NCBI GenBank assembly: GCA_003116875.1
Contig: BCKT01000002.1
Location: 1,798,001 to 1,862,000, forward strand
Direction of reading: 5' to 3'
Origin: Takashimella koratensis
Taxonomy: Eukaryota > Basidiomycota > Tremellomycetes > Trichosporonales > Tetragoniomycetaceae
Length of the DNA stretch: 64,000 nucleotides
The notes under the pieces are model-generated. The model saw nothing but the letters and a program-made list of their open reading frames with translations. It was not told the origin of the DNA and searched no databases. This document shows, in pieces, positions 1 to 11,859 of the stretch (position 1 is its first letter; each line of letters starts with the position of its first letter). Made by a program: the position numbers and the translations under genes.

Positions 1-154
1 ATCCTCTTACGTCGGAACGATCCCCCCAGTTCTCCCCACAACCTCTATGCACGCCATCCTCGCAACCCGACCCACGACAAAGCTCACAGCTGAAGTAATC
101 CCCGAGCTCGCACTCGATGTTGTCCTTGGCTTCTTGTTTGGGTCGACTGTCCAT
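1..154 (-). CDS. Possible 5' end of a gene leaving the window, unknown product
   Basis: An ATG at 154 opens a minus-strand frame starting MDSRPKQEAKDNIECELGDY. After residues FS a GTGAGC donor lies near 88-83, and a second donor-like GTAAGA lies near 11-6, so at least one intron probably continues off the left edge. The composition (Lys/Glu-rich, then Cys) looks coding, but I do not recognise it. The rest is outside the window. The plus-strand frame over the same bases shows no better support. Low confidence; it could be chance. Confidence 0.25.
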   Translation of the reverse strand, partial: MDSRPKQEAKDNIECELGDYFSCELCRGSGCEDGVHRGCGENWGDRSDVRG

Positions 155-780
155 GACTTGAGACTAGACGGGCATATGAGAGGTCCAGAGCTTATCAACT
201 ACAAGCGGCAAGACGGACTGAGGTGTCTAGATGAATCAGAGAGAGTTGTAAGTCACTTGAGATGGCTTCCCTCCACTGTTCTCTGCAGCGACTACAAGAA
301 CCCTATTACAAGCTGACGCGACGTACTCAGGCCGGGCCGAGTCAACCCTTGTTTGCTTGGAACTGTGTGATAATGTGAATCAGTCATAGTTTATCCGATG
401 TTCGACATAGCACGTGTAAAAGTGTAGTACTGGTAGTATACCCCCCCAACCTCATGTAATGCTCAAGACCTTGTTGTTTGCACACCCACCCATACAGCGA
501 CGCACGCGACCTGTGTTCGTCACTGCGGTTCTCATGGCTTGGTCGTTGGCCGGCATGCGGAACGCGGCTTGAGCGGCGCCACCGTTTCGTCGTGCCCGCA
601 TCTCATTATTGTCTCCGAAACCTGAAGAGTGAGCACTGGGCTTGGTGCGATACATCTAAGTCGAACTCGAGTAAACCAGGTCCTCTCAGTTGCACATTCA
701 CGCGCGCCCACTCATTGCTCTTCAACTTCTCTGTCTTTCATTCTCACATTCGTCTCCACCCCAGAACCACTATCCCTACC
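155..780. other. Intergenic, no gene seen
   Basis: No reading frame here has convincing start, splice sites and composition. The stretch from about 690 to 780 is pyrimidine-rich and lies directly before the ATG at 781, so it is probably the promoter and leader of the next gene. Confidence 0.4.
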
Positions 781-1192
781 ATGCGTGGCGCGCTTGTCGT
801 TAGAACCTCGTTCTCTGGTGCGATACCCCGCCCTCACTTCCCCCACACACGTCCCCCTCCCCCAATCAAGCCCGACCCCATCAACAGGTCCGACAGGCCC
901 AATAGGGTCGATGTAGCTATACTTTTCGGATTCGTAATGGGACACATATTTGGTTCATCAGTCTTCACTTTGCATCCGGAATGGTTGATGAACTCGGCAG
1001 AGCTGGCCGAACACAAGCGCAAGAAAGCGAAAAAGTTGATTGAACAGGCAGAACAGCTTGTGAGTCATGGTTCTGAATGATGAAATGGGTTACGAGTACG
1101 TTAAGAATTGACAGGCACTGCTTTGCTTTAAGGAGCGTAAGATCGTCAGCGAGTCGAGTGTCTGTGGGACCTGGGGTTGTATGATCATGTGA
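781..1192 (+). CDS. Small predicted membrane protein, possibly mitochondrial
   Basis: Exons 781-1059 and 1133-1192 (donor GTGAGT, branch TTGAC, acceptor TTTAAG) give 112 residues. The N-terminus is rich in Arg, Ser and Pro without acids (MRGALVVRTSF...), which resembles a mitochondrial targeting segment. One hydrophobic helix follows at about residues 47-68 (VDVAILFGFVMGHIFGSSVF), then a strongly basic/acidic helix (HKRKKAKKLIEQAEQ) likely to be coiled coil. An in-phase alternative acceptor 18 nt upstream (TTGACAG) would add six residues. I do not recognise the family. The size and layout fit an inner-membrane assembly factor, but that is inference. Confidence 0.55.
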
Positions 1193-1469
1193 ATCGACCG
1201 TTCGCCAATCGTCATGGAAGCTGGGAAAGTAAATGGACGAAGGAGGAGATCTTAATTAGTCCCACAGCCAGTCAGTCAAGCTCCACCCAAGCCCTATGAA
1301 ATATACATTTCTCACTCCCGTATGATGTCGTTGCGATGTGTGGTATACATGATGCTGCTTGAACATGAAAAGCAGGTGGTCAAATCGACAGGGTACGTTG
1401 CTATGTCAGGGGGGTATCGGAACGCGCTATGCTGTGCTGGATCGCGCGGAGGTGTGATTGCGCCGTGTC

Positions 1470-2557
1470 CTAGGCTTCCGCCTGGTCGATCTTCGTCTCG
1501 ATCTCCTTGAGGAACGCGTTGAGCTCCTGTCGCAGACTGGTCAGCCTATGTCCTCCGAAAGCGACTGTGCGAGGGATGTAGACGTACCTTGTCCTCAGGC
1601 TCAAATTGCAACCCGTCGATGATCGCTTGTCGCGCCTCTTCTAGTCGATCGAGACCGACGAGCGCTCTCGCTTTCCTAGTACACCATCAGTCCGAGTCCC
1701 TCTTCCCTCGGTACTCCGAATCCCTTCACCACACACATCTCGCTCCACCTGTGGTCGTTTCGCCCTACTCACCGGAAATGACCCTTCGTCCACGGCCGCT
1801 TCAACACTGTCACCGTCTCCGCATCCGCCAACGCATTCGGCCACAGACCCGCCGAAGCAAACGCTGCCGACCGATTACACAACGCGATCGCGGTCTCGTC
1901 TCGCGACACAGCGGCGAGCTCCCAAGGTGGTCGAGAGAGAGCCATGTCTGCCGATTTGGAGTAGTGTTGGATCGCTTGGTGGTAGTTTTGGGCCTTGAAT
2001 GCGGTCTGATGGTGAAGTGAAGAGAGGCTCGTTAGCAAAGTTGGTTCCAAGGTTGAATGTGAACTACCCAAGCTTCCCCGCTCTCCACTCGAGACCTGAC
2101 TCCACATGAGACATAGCTTGTCCGAGTAGACACGTGGCGTTGGACTCACGTTTCCTGCCTCCTTGGCGTTCTTGATCGCCTCTGCTCGTTGCGGGGGTGG
2201 CGCTACATTCGGGGGCGGTGGGATCGCCTCTGCCGGTGCTGCTCTCAAGAACTGGTGCATGTAATTGAGACCATTAAAGTCTACTCCACAAGCATCGCAG
2301 TACGAGATTTTGTGCGTGGGGCAGACTACGACGGTCTGGGTTTGGGGCGGGTTGGATCCTGGGATCGGCGGGGTGGTACCGATTGCAAAGGGGACGGGGT
2401 GGTGCGGTAGCGAGTCGAGGAGAGCTTGGAGGGCAGGGTTGATTTGGATCTGGGGTGGAGGGCCACCAGGTTGACCAGGAGCGGGCATGGGCATCATACC
2501 TGGTGGGATGGCGCCAGGGGGGATAGCCCCAGGAGGAGGGCGGATAGCTTGGGCCAT
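1470..2557 (-). CDS. SEC72: Sec72-like TPR subunit of the ER post-translational translocon
   Basis: Four exons (2557-2150, 2005-1773, 1675-1588, 1526-1470) encode 261 residues. The N-terminus is Pro/Gly-rich (residues 1-40). Next comes a Cys motif (CPTHKISYCDACGVDFNGLN, about 74-93), then TPR helices: KNAKEAGNTAFKAQNYHQAI, ALCNRSAAFASAGLWPNALA and GHFRKARALVGLDRLEEARQ. This order is typical of filamentous-fungal Sec72. It would sit on the cytosolic face of the Sec62/63 complex and bind Hsp70/Ssa tails for protein import into the ER. Introns are 144, 97 and 61 nt. Start chosen at the ATG before MAQAIRPPPG; frames upstream are not coding-like. A generic TPR protein is the alternative. Confidence 0.8.
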
Positions 2558-2903
2558 GACGAGGTGGGTGGTTAAGGTAGGATGGGTGGATGACAAGGGA
2601 GTTTGTCTAAGACACGACAGGAGACGAAATGCGTGGAGGCAGGTGAGGTTGCTAGGGAATGTCCCCGGAAAGGCAATGATGCTAATCGCCACACTTGACA
2701 CAATGGCATCTTGACTGAGACTGACACTACGAGTACAACAGCGACTCTCGACGCTTGACAATGAACAATGCTAACTAGCTATGACAATATATAACACCCT
2801 TACCTGTCAACCACCAGCGCGTGGCCCAACTTGATATGAGAAATTTGAAGCAATGTTGTACAACAAACGCCAAGAAATCAAGCATATCTCCTGTCTGACC
2901 CCC
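2558..2903. other. Spacer between SEC72 start and SLX4 stop
   Basis: 346 bp between two minus-strand genes. It must hold the SEC72 promoter and the SLX4 3' end. No ORF of interest and no distinct motif was seen. Confidence 0.4.
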
Positions 2904-5900
2904 CTAATGCCTCCGCCTCGGTCCCGTTGGATCTTCGGTGAAATGCGTGATACCCTGTCTCGCCAGGCTCATCGTCAGCTTGACATGTACCTCATGCATA
3001 GAGAGGGAGGATCTGCAGCTGATGCAGAATCAGAACTCACCTGGAGGTCGAGCCACCTGCGCAGGCGGAGTTTCCACCCTTTGGCATCGATCCCCGCTGC
3101 GATGGATCTGCTGACAAACTCGTCAAAGCTGACCGGCTACATGTCGCCCGGTTCATCAGCCTCTACGACCCCCGCACGATATCCAGCACATGGCTACCTG
3201 TACCAAGGAGCCCAGGAGCTGGAAACACGACTCACCTCGTATCGGAGTATTCTCGTGTACAGATCATCATCCCCATTAACGAGATTATAAAACTGCTCGT
3301 CCAGCTCGGCTCGAATCTGAGCGACAGTCTTGACCACCGTTACCTTCTTCACTTTGACCTTTGGTGCAGTCTTCTTGGTCGATTCCTTGACTTGAGTAGG
3401 TACGGATTTACCCTTGGCCTTGGGTGTGATGGTCCCCTCGCGGTTCCGGACGGACGAGAGGGGTACGTCGTCTGACGAAACTGAAGTCTCTCGACTTGAT
3501 TTGCCATCATGAGCCCTCAACCCGCCTGACGAAGTGTTCTTGGGAGTGCTACGCTTGACTGAAGACTGAGTAATGGACAGTCCGTGGATAGCTGACCAGC
3601 ACTGTTTGGCGATCTGGACTAGGGCCGCATGATTCGATGAGGGTCGGTACCCGTAGGATTTGACGATGCGCTATCGTCAAGTCCCAAATCGTCAGCTTGG
3701 ATACAACTCAACAACGCAGCTGGACCGGTTTGGTCACAACGCTCACCTTGAGCTTTGCAGTGTCGTACGACGCGTAATCAGGCATCGAGGATTTTGAACC
3801 GTCTTTGTTGACTTCTATTGTCTCCACATCTTCCTCTTCTTCGCTGTCTCCAGGCACCTCCTCCACCTCCTCCACCTCTTCTTCCTCCTCTTCCTCATCG
3901 TCCTCCCTCACCCCATCCCATGCCAGCATAGCCTCATCGCCCCATTCTCTTTCCCCGTACCCCTCCTCATCCGACTCCAGTCCCGCATCACTGGGCGTCA
4001 CCGAGTCCGCCGAACCGTCCGTGTCTTCGCCCCCTCCCAGTACCCTCTCATCGCCCTCGCCAGGCCCATTCCAATTGAGCACTGCGTCATCTCCCCAATC
4101 ATCATCACCAGGACCCTTGTCCTCGTCGCTGGAGTCTACGACGATTGGCTCATTCTCGACTCGGTTTATGAACGTGCGAACGGGGATGGACCGATTTGTT
4201 GGTGTAATCTCTATCCTCGTTGCACGCGGTGTGATTGATTCCCTTGGGCCCAAGACCCTCGACTCGTAGTTATGCGCGGAGCCAACCAAGTCTACGTCGT
4301 TTCTTGCCATTGGGGACACCGAGTTTGGCGAGGCTGATCCCTGTTGTGAGCTCGGGCGAACTTGACGCCGCCTGCCCCCCGACTCGGAGACCCCCTCCTC
4401 CGCCTCTTCCGGTGATGACTGCGGGTGCCGATCCAGGTTTCGCGGGGACATCTCGATCGGCAACTGAGAGTCCCCCTGCTCGAAAGGGCTGAGACAAAGT
4501 CTCTCTCTGCCTCTCGTTTTCTGGCCCTATCGTCGTCGAAGTGAAAGTAGAGGTCGACGTCGAGGATGAGAAAAACGATGAAGCTGGATCGACAGATGCC
4601 TGAGACCGTGAAGGCGCGAGTGGGGTGGTTGGGAAGTATCGAGAGTGTGAGAGAGGTTTGGATTGAGATAAGGTGTGCTTCGGGCGAGGCTGGGAAGAAG
4701 GGAGAGGGGGGGTGGAAGGTGGAGAGATGTCCATGAGTGCGTCGAACGGTTTGGTCGGACTAGGTTGGGTGGCGAGAGGGGCAAAGTCCGCCTGTGAGTT
4801 TGGGACGGATGAGCTGGATGACGATTCCTGAGATGATTTCGGAGGCGTTGGGGACATCGGTACCGTGATTGGGTCATGCTTTTCATCCCGACCAACAGCC
4901 ATAGATGAGTAGTCGTCCGTCTCAACGGTCGATGAGTGAAAGACAGGATCGTCTGTCGGGAGGTCGTATCGTACTCTTTGGGATAACGAGAGGGCCGGCG
5001 GGACCTGAGGCAACCACCCAACAGCGTTCTCGACCTCTTCAATCCTTTGTGGTCTTGCAAACTCCGCAGCGAGAGTCGACTTTCCCATTGGCTGAGTTGC
5101 GACAAGTTCATCTTCGCTCCCCACTTCTTTCTCTTCATTTCCTTCTTCTTCACCCGTATCGACCCGCTCACTCCGAGGCGCAGAAGTACGATCCCGTTTC
5201 TCCGGTGACCCAACGAACCCCTCGACACGCTCGCTGACTTCCTCGTCCCATCGCTCACGCCCCTCGGCAGCACGCACTGTCGTTACCCTTCTCAAAGCCG
5301 GCGCATGGTCGTCTTCGCTCGCGGCGTGGTGGCCCAGTAAAGTGGACGGCTCGCGTGCAGGTGTCAAGGCGTCGGAGATGAGTGTTTGGAGATCGGGAGG
5401 CGCATTGGGTGGGCGATATAACGGTGGAAGGCAGGTGGATATATGACGCTGCGTTCTCAACCAGAGATCAAGGAGGGAAACATATTGTTATGTAGATAGT
5501 TCAGGAGAGAGAAGATAGTGTCAGTGCACGATGAGGGTAAAGGGGCACTGCAGGAGGTAGAAGGAGCAACTTACCCATCGAGCTGCGCCGCTCTGGGTCT
5601 TCTTGAATGGGACTTTACAGATAACACATCCCGAGAGCTGGTTAAGCACCGCTGTCTTCCCTAACCAGTCGGGAACAGGGACGATTTTCCCCTCGATTGG
5701 CGAAACGAGTGGTAATGGGGGTATTGGGGTCGTCGGTCTTGACCCACTTATAGAGGTGGTAGCTGAGGTGGTGGATCCTGGCCGTGCGTGCGAGGTAGAA
5801 GGAGGACGAGAGGTCGGACGAGATCGAGATCGAGATGAAGGCTCAATCGAGGGGTTGGTGAATGCGTATTTGGAGGTGAGGTTGGATGCGGTCTGCTTGA

Positions 5901-6252
5901 CAAAGACGATATCATAGTCTTCTTCGTCCTCGTTGATTTCGTCCCCAATGGTTGATCGATCGTCCGCTTCGCTTGCTGATCCCAGCTGCGTACTCTTGGC
6001 CTTTCCCTTTCCCTTCCGCTTGATTCCCTTCGTTTGGGACACATCTAAAGCGTCCACATCGATCACGGCTCGTTGAGGGTTTGCTCGACTACTGACCTTG
6101 GCGCGAGGTGTGGAGGTATGATAAACCGCCGCGTCGATGAGCTGGGGTTCGTCGTCTGAAGAGGTCGACGAGATCTTGGAAGTCTTTGAGGCGTTCGAAG
6201 TCGATCTAGCGGGTTTACGAGAGAGAGGGGGAGGATATGGATCTCCCGACAT
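2904..6252 (-). CDS. SLX4: SLX4-like scaffold of structure-specific nucleases
   Basis: Slx4 activates Slx1 to cut branched DNA during repair. Exon 1 (6252-5575) ends in CVICKVPFKKTQSGAARW and exon 2 (from 5448) begins RHISTC, so together they form a C-x2-C...H-x3-C zinc finger of UBZ type. A long low-complexity, acidic middle follows (Glu runs near 3840-3900). The C-terminal Slx4 domain is spread over exons ending 3747, 3670-3236 (YDTAKLK, then RIVKSYGYRPSSNHAALVQI, then AQIRAELDEQF), 3136-3041 (PVSFDEFVSRSIAAG) and 2954-2904. Resolved introns are 126, 76, 99 and 86 nt. Within 4270-4560 the frame must shift by one base; no convincing intron was found, so an odd intron or a sequence error remains there. 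Confidence 0.8.
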
Positions 6253-6695
6253 TGCGTAGGAGGCCAGGCTTTGATTGCCCCCAGCGACACGGTATGGTTG
6301 ATAGGTCGAGTTGAATGAAGATGAGGCCCAAGATGAACTGCCAATATTTTGGATCGCGTCAACAAACGACGGTCACGTGATTACTTGGAGGTTCATTGTT
6401 GGACTGCTTAGAGCGTCAGTCAGAGGGTATGTATGCATGCTTGCAGAGATGAGGTGGTAGTCCTGCTCCGACTCTGACCAGTGAGTCAGCTGGATATGCA
6501 AAGGTGCGACCTGCGCGTTGTGATCTGAGCAAATAGTCGAGGACTAGTGATCGACGACGTCAGACCGGTTGTCGGCCGGTTCCAGGTTGCCATGCGTTCC
6601 TGGAGCGGAGCCATCCAATTCACGCGCTCGGATACTCAACTTCTTGTCTCTTGTCCATCACTCATCCCATCAGACCCATAGCATAAGTCACACCC
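6253..6695. other. Divergent promoter region SLX4 / MATH-BTB
   Basis: 443 bp between divergently transcribed starts at 6252 and 6696. No further gene seen; a pyrimidine-rich leader precedes 6696. Confidence 0.4.
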
Positions 6696-9573
6696 ATGAG
6701 CACAGCAGGGCAGACACTAGGGCCTGCCATTCCGGCGAGGGACCAGCACCAGACCCAAGGTACGCTACACTTCACACGCTGCACTCCGCCCAACCTCTCC
6801 CCTCCAACCTTGTCTCTACCCTATCTCTCGGTTGTAACTAACCATCTTCCCAATCTCGTTCCCAGCTGCATCCTTGACCCCCATATCTCCGCCTTGCGGG
6901 TCCACCTCTGGCCTCGAATTTGCCGAGACAGCATCCGTCACGCTCGAATGGAAGTTGACCGGCCTCAAGGCAATGTACGAAGCCAGCAAGGGCGAGACCA
7001 AATCGTAAGTGATGGAGTCGAGAGGAAGCCGTGATACCTCACCTCCGGTCGGTGTATATCATCATCATGCTGATGAGGCTGTCCATTTGTGTCTTATAGT
7101 AAATGCATCAAGTCGGCGGTCTTTGGAGATGCGGATAACCTGTGGGAGGTATTGTGGTATCCCAACTCTGGCGCGCAAAACGGCGACTATGCGAGTCTGT
7201 ATCTCTCTTGCGTTGTGAGTGTCCCTCACCTACTTGCTCACCTTCTATCAAACCATATCCCTCATTTCATCCCCTGCTAAATCTCTCTAGCCCACGGAAC
7301 AAGAACGTGAGCAAGGGGTGAACAACAAATGGGTTCGCAAGGGCCTTTGGTGGTTCCGATTCGAGATCCGATCCTTTGAAGAGCGAATCAACAAGGTTAT
7401 TCAACTTGCGACCAAAGAAGCCGCGGATCATACGTTCGCAGTGAAGACTGCAAATTGGGGGTGGCAGCAGTTTGCTCGTCGCGATACCCTTTTCCTCGCT
7501 GGAGCCGTACAGCATTCGGACTCGTTTACGATCGTGTGCACGATCACGGCCCAGCCACAGCCGCCGGCGGGACATTGGTTGGGGCTGGGTCTGCCGCCGT
7601 CTCCAGCTGCGAGCGTGACGGCGAATGTGACGGGTGGGGGAAAAGTGGTGGGTAGTGGAGGTGGGCTGAGCGCGTGGGCAGGTGGGAACGGGGCGAGTGG
7701 AGGTGTCGCAGGTGGGACGACAGCAGGAGGAGGCGTCAAGCGAGTCGTCCCCAAAGATCTCGTCAGCTCAGTCGGTGCTCTTCTCGATGACCAATGTGAG
7801 TGGAAATTAACAGTGCAGCTGAACAGTAGTCAAGTCCAGAGTCAGCTAACAAATCTCACCACCAGTATATTCCGACGTCGAGTTCATTATCCTCCCGCCT
7901 CGAAAGCATCGCAGGATTGTTGGATCCGATACGAGCTCGTCGTTACGACGGATTTTTGCGAACAAAAAGCTACTCAGTCGATGTGACTACTTTGATGCCA
8001 TGTTCAATGGTGGCTTCCTTGAAGACGAGGACCCTGTTCAATACGTGAGTAGTGTCTCTATCAGCCACACATTCCTGTTCATCTTCAAACCCCTATTGCT
8101 GACTCCTGGGTTAGCAAGACGACGAGGACGACCTCTACGCCCTGTCTGACTCTGACGAGGAAGAAGAAGCGGCCGCTTCGGGCTTCTTCGACGATGTGGA
8201 CGACACTATCGCCGATTCATCAATGACTTCGAGTACGCACCAGCACCAGAACACAGTGACTACTAGCGATGGTTCCCCCGCCTCCCTTCGGACTGGTCGA
8301 ACCAGGGTGCGTCCGTCCGCGCTCACAGTTGGGACGGGGGACGACGCGAATGACGATGAGGATGACGAAGACGACGAGCACGATGAAGAAGACGACGACG
8401 AACGGGCAGAAGGCGCACACGCGCACGCTGTATCTCCCTCTTCACCAGTTGCACCCACCACAACCACGGGGACTGCGACCACCCACGCCAATGTGACGGT
8501 CGCGTCGGCTACGGGACCAGCGGGCGAGGGTCACACGGAGGAACCGGCCGCAGAGGCGGTGGCCGACGAGGTGGTCGCGCCGAAGAAACCGAACTCGCCC
8601 CGAACTATCAGCGGAGGCGCACAGGTGATGGGCCCGAAGAAGACAAAGGTGGTGGTCAGAGACGCGGCGTGGTCGACTTGGTGGGCGGTGCTCTACTGGG
8701 TGAGTGTTGATCAGCTTTGGCCTTGAGTCCTTCTCAGTCTGCTGCATCCTGGTCCTCTGGTCAGTCCGTCTACGGCTTCTCACTGACATCCTGACCCTTA
8801 TAAAATCTGCTCAGATCTACACCGACACGATCTACTTTGCGCCCCTCTCCTCATCATTCATCTCCTCTCCGACGCAACACCACTCCCGATCCGGGAGTTC
8901 CTCCTCCATTCCCGCGCCTGAAGCCCGAAGCCGACGGGAATGGATCAGCCAGTGGCTGGTTGAGCGTGGTCTCCCACCCTTGCCTGACCCTTTGGTCGCT
9001 TTAACCTCTGGCGCAGGGATGGCCGGCCTCGGTCTCGCCCACGGTCACCACACCAACGACGACTCGTCCTTTGTTCTTCTGGCTCTAGAACCAGGAACCG
9101 GTCCCAGACCAGTTAGCGCCAAAGCCGTTTATAGACTCGCAGACAAGCTGGACCTCCCGGCACTCAAGTTGAGAGCGTATCAACACATCTGTGGACAATT
9201 GACACCGATGAACATCCCCGCCGAGGTATTCTCAAGGTTCAGCTCGACCTTTGAGGACGTGCGAAAGGTGAGTTGGGAATAAGCAGATTGTGCAAGGCGA
9301 TGGACATGGTGCTAATCCTGGAACCGGGACACAGGTGCAAGTTGCTTTCTTCCTCAAGCACTGGGCCGAGATCAAGAAATCCGATACGATGCAGAATATC
9401 TGGAAACAGATTCGAGACGGGAAACATGTCGGTTTCGAGGAGGGTGAGTCGGTCTGCCTTGGACAAACTAGTCCAGATATGAGCTCGGTTGCGAATGCTG
9501 ACGATGTGTTCTTCTTCCTCTTACGGTAACAGTCTGGCCGTTGATTATCAGCCAACTCACTTATGTGCAATGA
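6696..9573 (+). CDS. MATH-BTB domain protein with split BTB domain
   Basis: Nine exons (6696-6759, 6866-7004, 7100-7214, 7291-7795, 7866-8044, 8115-8699, 8815-9267, 9335-9443, 9533-9573) encode 729 residues with consistent phase. The MATH/TRAF-like fold covers about residues 25-190 (TLEWKLTG, LWYPNSGAQNGDYASLYLSC, TFAVKTANWGWQQF). A BTB domain begins at about 275 (YSDVEFIILPP, LLSRCDYFDAMFNGGF). It is then interrupted by about 190 residues of acidic, Thr/Ala-rich sequence and resumes at WWAVLYWIYTDTIYF, ending with KAVYRLADKLDLPALKLRAY. MATH-BTB proteins usually recruit substrates to cullin-3 ubiquitin ligases; that role is inferred. Introns are 67-115 nt with CTGAC/CTAAC branches. Confidence 0.85.
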
Positions 9574-11859
9574 ACCTCGAGTCGGTGTTCGTCGTGTGCT
9601 ATCCACCTCTACGACCGCTCAATCCAGCCGCTTGCCGGTTCCTTTTCACTCATGAGACATACTTGAACTCGTCATTGGCCTCGTCCATATCCCGATCGTT
9701 CTCTTCACCCCATGTTCAGGCTCTCCAAGTTTTACCCAGTTGTGATTCTGATCTTTGTTGTACGACTGGTCTATATTCTTAGCCTCCTACTTCTTTTCCA
9801 TGTTTCCTTCTTCCTGTCTCTACCCTTATCGATGTATTCATGTATATAATGCGATTCTATCACGATCGGCCATCGACACGATGACCGGTTTTGCTATGCG
9901 TATCATCAAATACGATACCGAAATGCCCAAGACCAAGTAGGCATACTGTAGGTACTTGTGTAGTGACGCAAGCAACGTGGAGAGTAGGGTGTTCGTGGTC
10001 GTTTATGGACTTTCGGAAGCAGGAAGCCACCACCTCCGTCACTGGCTCGATCGTAACGTCAACTTTATCCCTCCCTTCTCTCTTCCTCGCACCCTTGTTC
10101 CCTGTCCTCAGCCCTTGACGCCTCGCCCGCTTGTCTGGCCCGGGACCGAATCACAATCGTCCCCGCTGTCCCCTCTACGTATCTCGATCCGCGTGCTGCT
10201 CTTCCCTTGGCCCCCTGCCCTGCGCCCTAATGCTCCCTCGTCGTCCCTGCTCCGGCGGACCCCATTTACCCACCACTACGATCTCATCCACTCTTAGCCT
10301 CTCCTATTGCATCCCCGATGAACGGCAGCCTCGCCTCCGTGGTCTTCCCTGACCCGGATAAGTCTTTTTATCCTTTGCCCTCGGCTTCTGATGATCAGGA
10401 TGGCGGCTACCTATCCTTCACCGGCCGCTGAACAACCACTCACTGCGTGTCAGGTTGTACTCGAAAGTGCCCAGACGTTGTCGGGTGGTAGGCGCTAGCC
10501 CTTACCCGCAGGTTGTCGATGTCAACAGTCATTCGCTGGAGTCGAAGGGATGACAAAGAGTGGGTTGCTAGTAAGTGTCATGCATGACCGCGGGATCCCA
10601 AGCAGGGCTCACCGGCTTGCGCATGCATCAAGGAATTGGCTCGTCGGGTACCATCCCTCTCATCCAGCTTGTCACCCTGCTTACTTTTCTCACCTGAGCC
10701 ACACCGGTGACCGACGCCGCGATCAACTATCGTCTCGTCTTTCCGCAAAGCCTGAACCCTGTCTTTGCCAACCCTCGCAATGCCCTCTCGTACCTCAAGC
10801 TGCCCAAGGTCACCAAGGTGTGGTCAGCATCGCCGTTCTTGGCGCAGGTCATAAGCCGCACGAGAACGGAAAAAGATCACTCCCCACATATTGAACCCAG
10901 CGTGTTCAGCGTGTTCAGCGTGTTCAGCATGCCATCTCCGCGGCGCCCCGGCCGTCATCTCACTTGGTGATGTGATTTGCCAAAACGACCAAAACGACAT
11001 CGTCATGACAATGAGGCTTTAGCTTGCCGTCAACGGAGTCGGGAACGTGGTGTTGTTGCTTCTTTTGAACCCTGATCGCCAGGCATTACTCTCAATCCGC
11101 TCAGATGTGTATCAGGGCCTTCTGTGGGGATGCGCCTAGACACGAATGCCAAGGAGCGAAACGATAAATAGTTGTGCCCGTGAGGTAGCACGGATATGCC
11201 CGATACTGCCGAGGGAAGGCTGCGGTATACGATGATCGAGGTCCAGCGGCGCAGGATAGCAGTGAACACCCCACTGGCGAACACGCCACGAATCTGCATA
11301 CGCATGATAGCGAGCTTTGTATGGTTCAGAGTTGTTTTTCAAAAGCCGTTGGAAGCTAACGAAATCCCTGTCTCACCAGGGACTAACAACTGACCAAGTG
11401 TAATCCCAGAAGAGCAAGTGACTGGATTCTCGGGTAGGCTGCAAGCGCAAGATTCCTGTCGACGTTGGTCCTCAATCACGACTGGACTGGTCCCACTCAT
11501 CGAGTTCCATCTTATGCGAGAACCCTCTGATATGTGCTTTGACGAACTGGTTGTGGTGCCATTGAGTCAATCGTGGATCTGGTCGTTCGCTTGTAGGTCC
11601 TCGGAAACGATGACGGTTTCGTGTAGTTGGCGAACTACCCTCATACAAACAAGGCCGGCCGATGCCCAAAACGCTTCGGAATGACAACCAGGACATCTCT
11701 GGGACCCTCTGCATGCGATCTGGGAGGCGTCCGGATCTCCAGTATCCCCTTAAAAGATGTCTGCTTTCAATGCCACGTCATTGGTACTGTAATGTTGTAC
11801 TGTATTCATGTACAGTAGACTGTACTTCGTCATACTGCGCTTCAACCTCGCCCTCAACT
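9574..11859. other. Gene-poor 2.3 kb stretch
   Basis: I see no gene with a convincing structure. A coding-like plus-strand frame at about 10707-10880 (NYRLVFPQSLNPVFANP) has no clear start or splice partners. Next to it, at 10899-10925, GTGTTCAGC is repeated three times in tandem. The last 300 bp must include the promoter of the gene starting at 11860. Confidence 0.4.

Noticed and set aside
452..1022. Overlapping frames on both strands around the small membrane protein
   Set aside because: Only the frame from ATG 781 has a good splice pair, membrane helix and sensible stop.
3805..4269. Plus-strand Ser-rich frame (154 codons)
   Set aside because: Shadow of the Glu-rich coding region of SLX4 on the other strand.
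4269..4302. 33-nt intron in SLX4 (GTAGAC...TACGAG)
   Set aside because: Its length is divisible by three and leaves the frame wrong; the reading then stops soon after.
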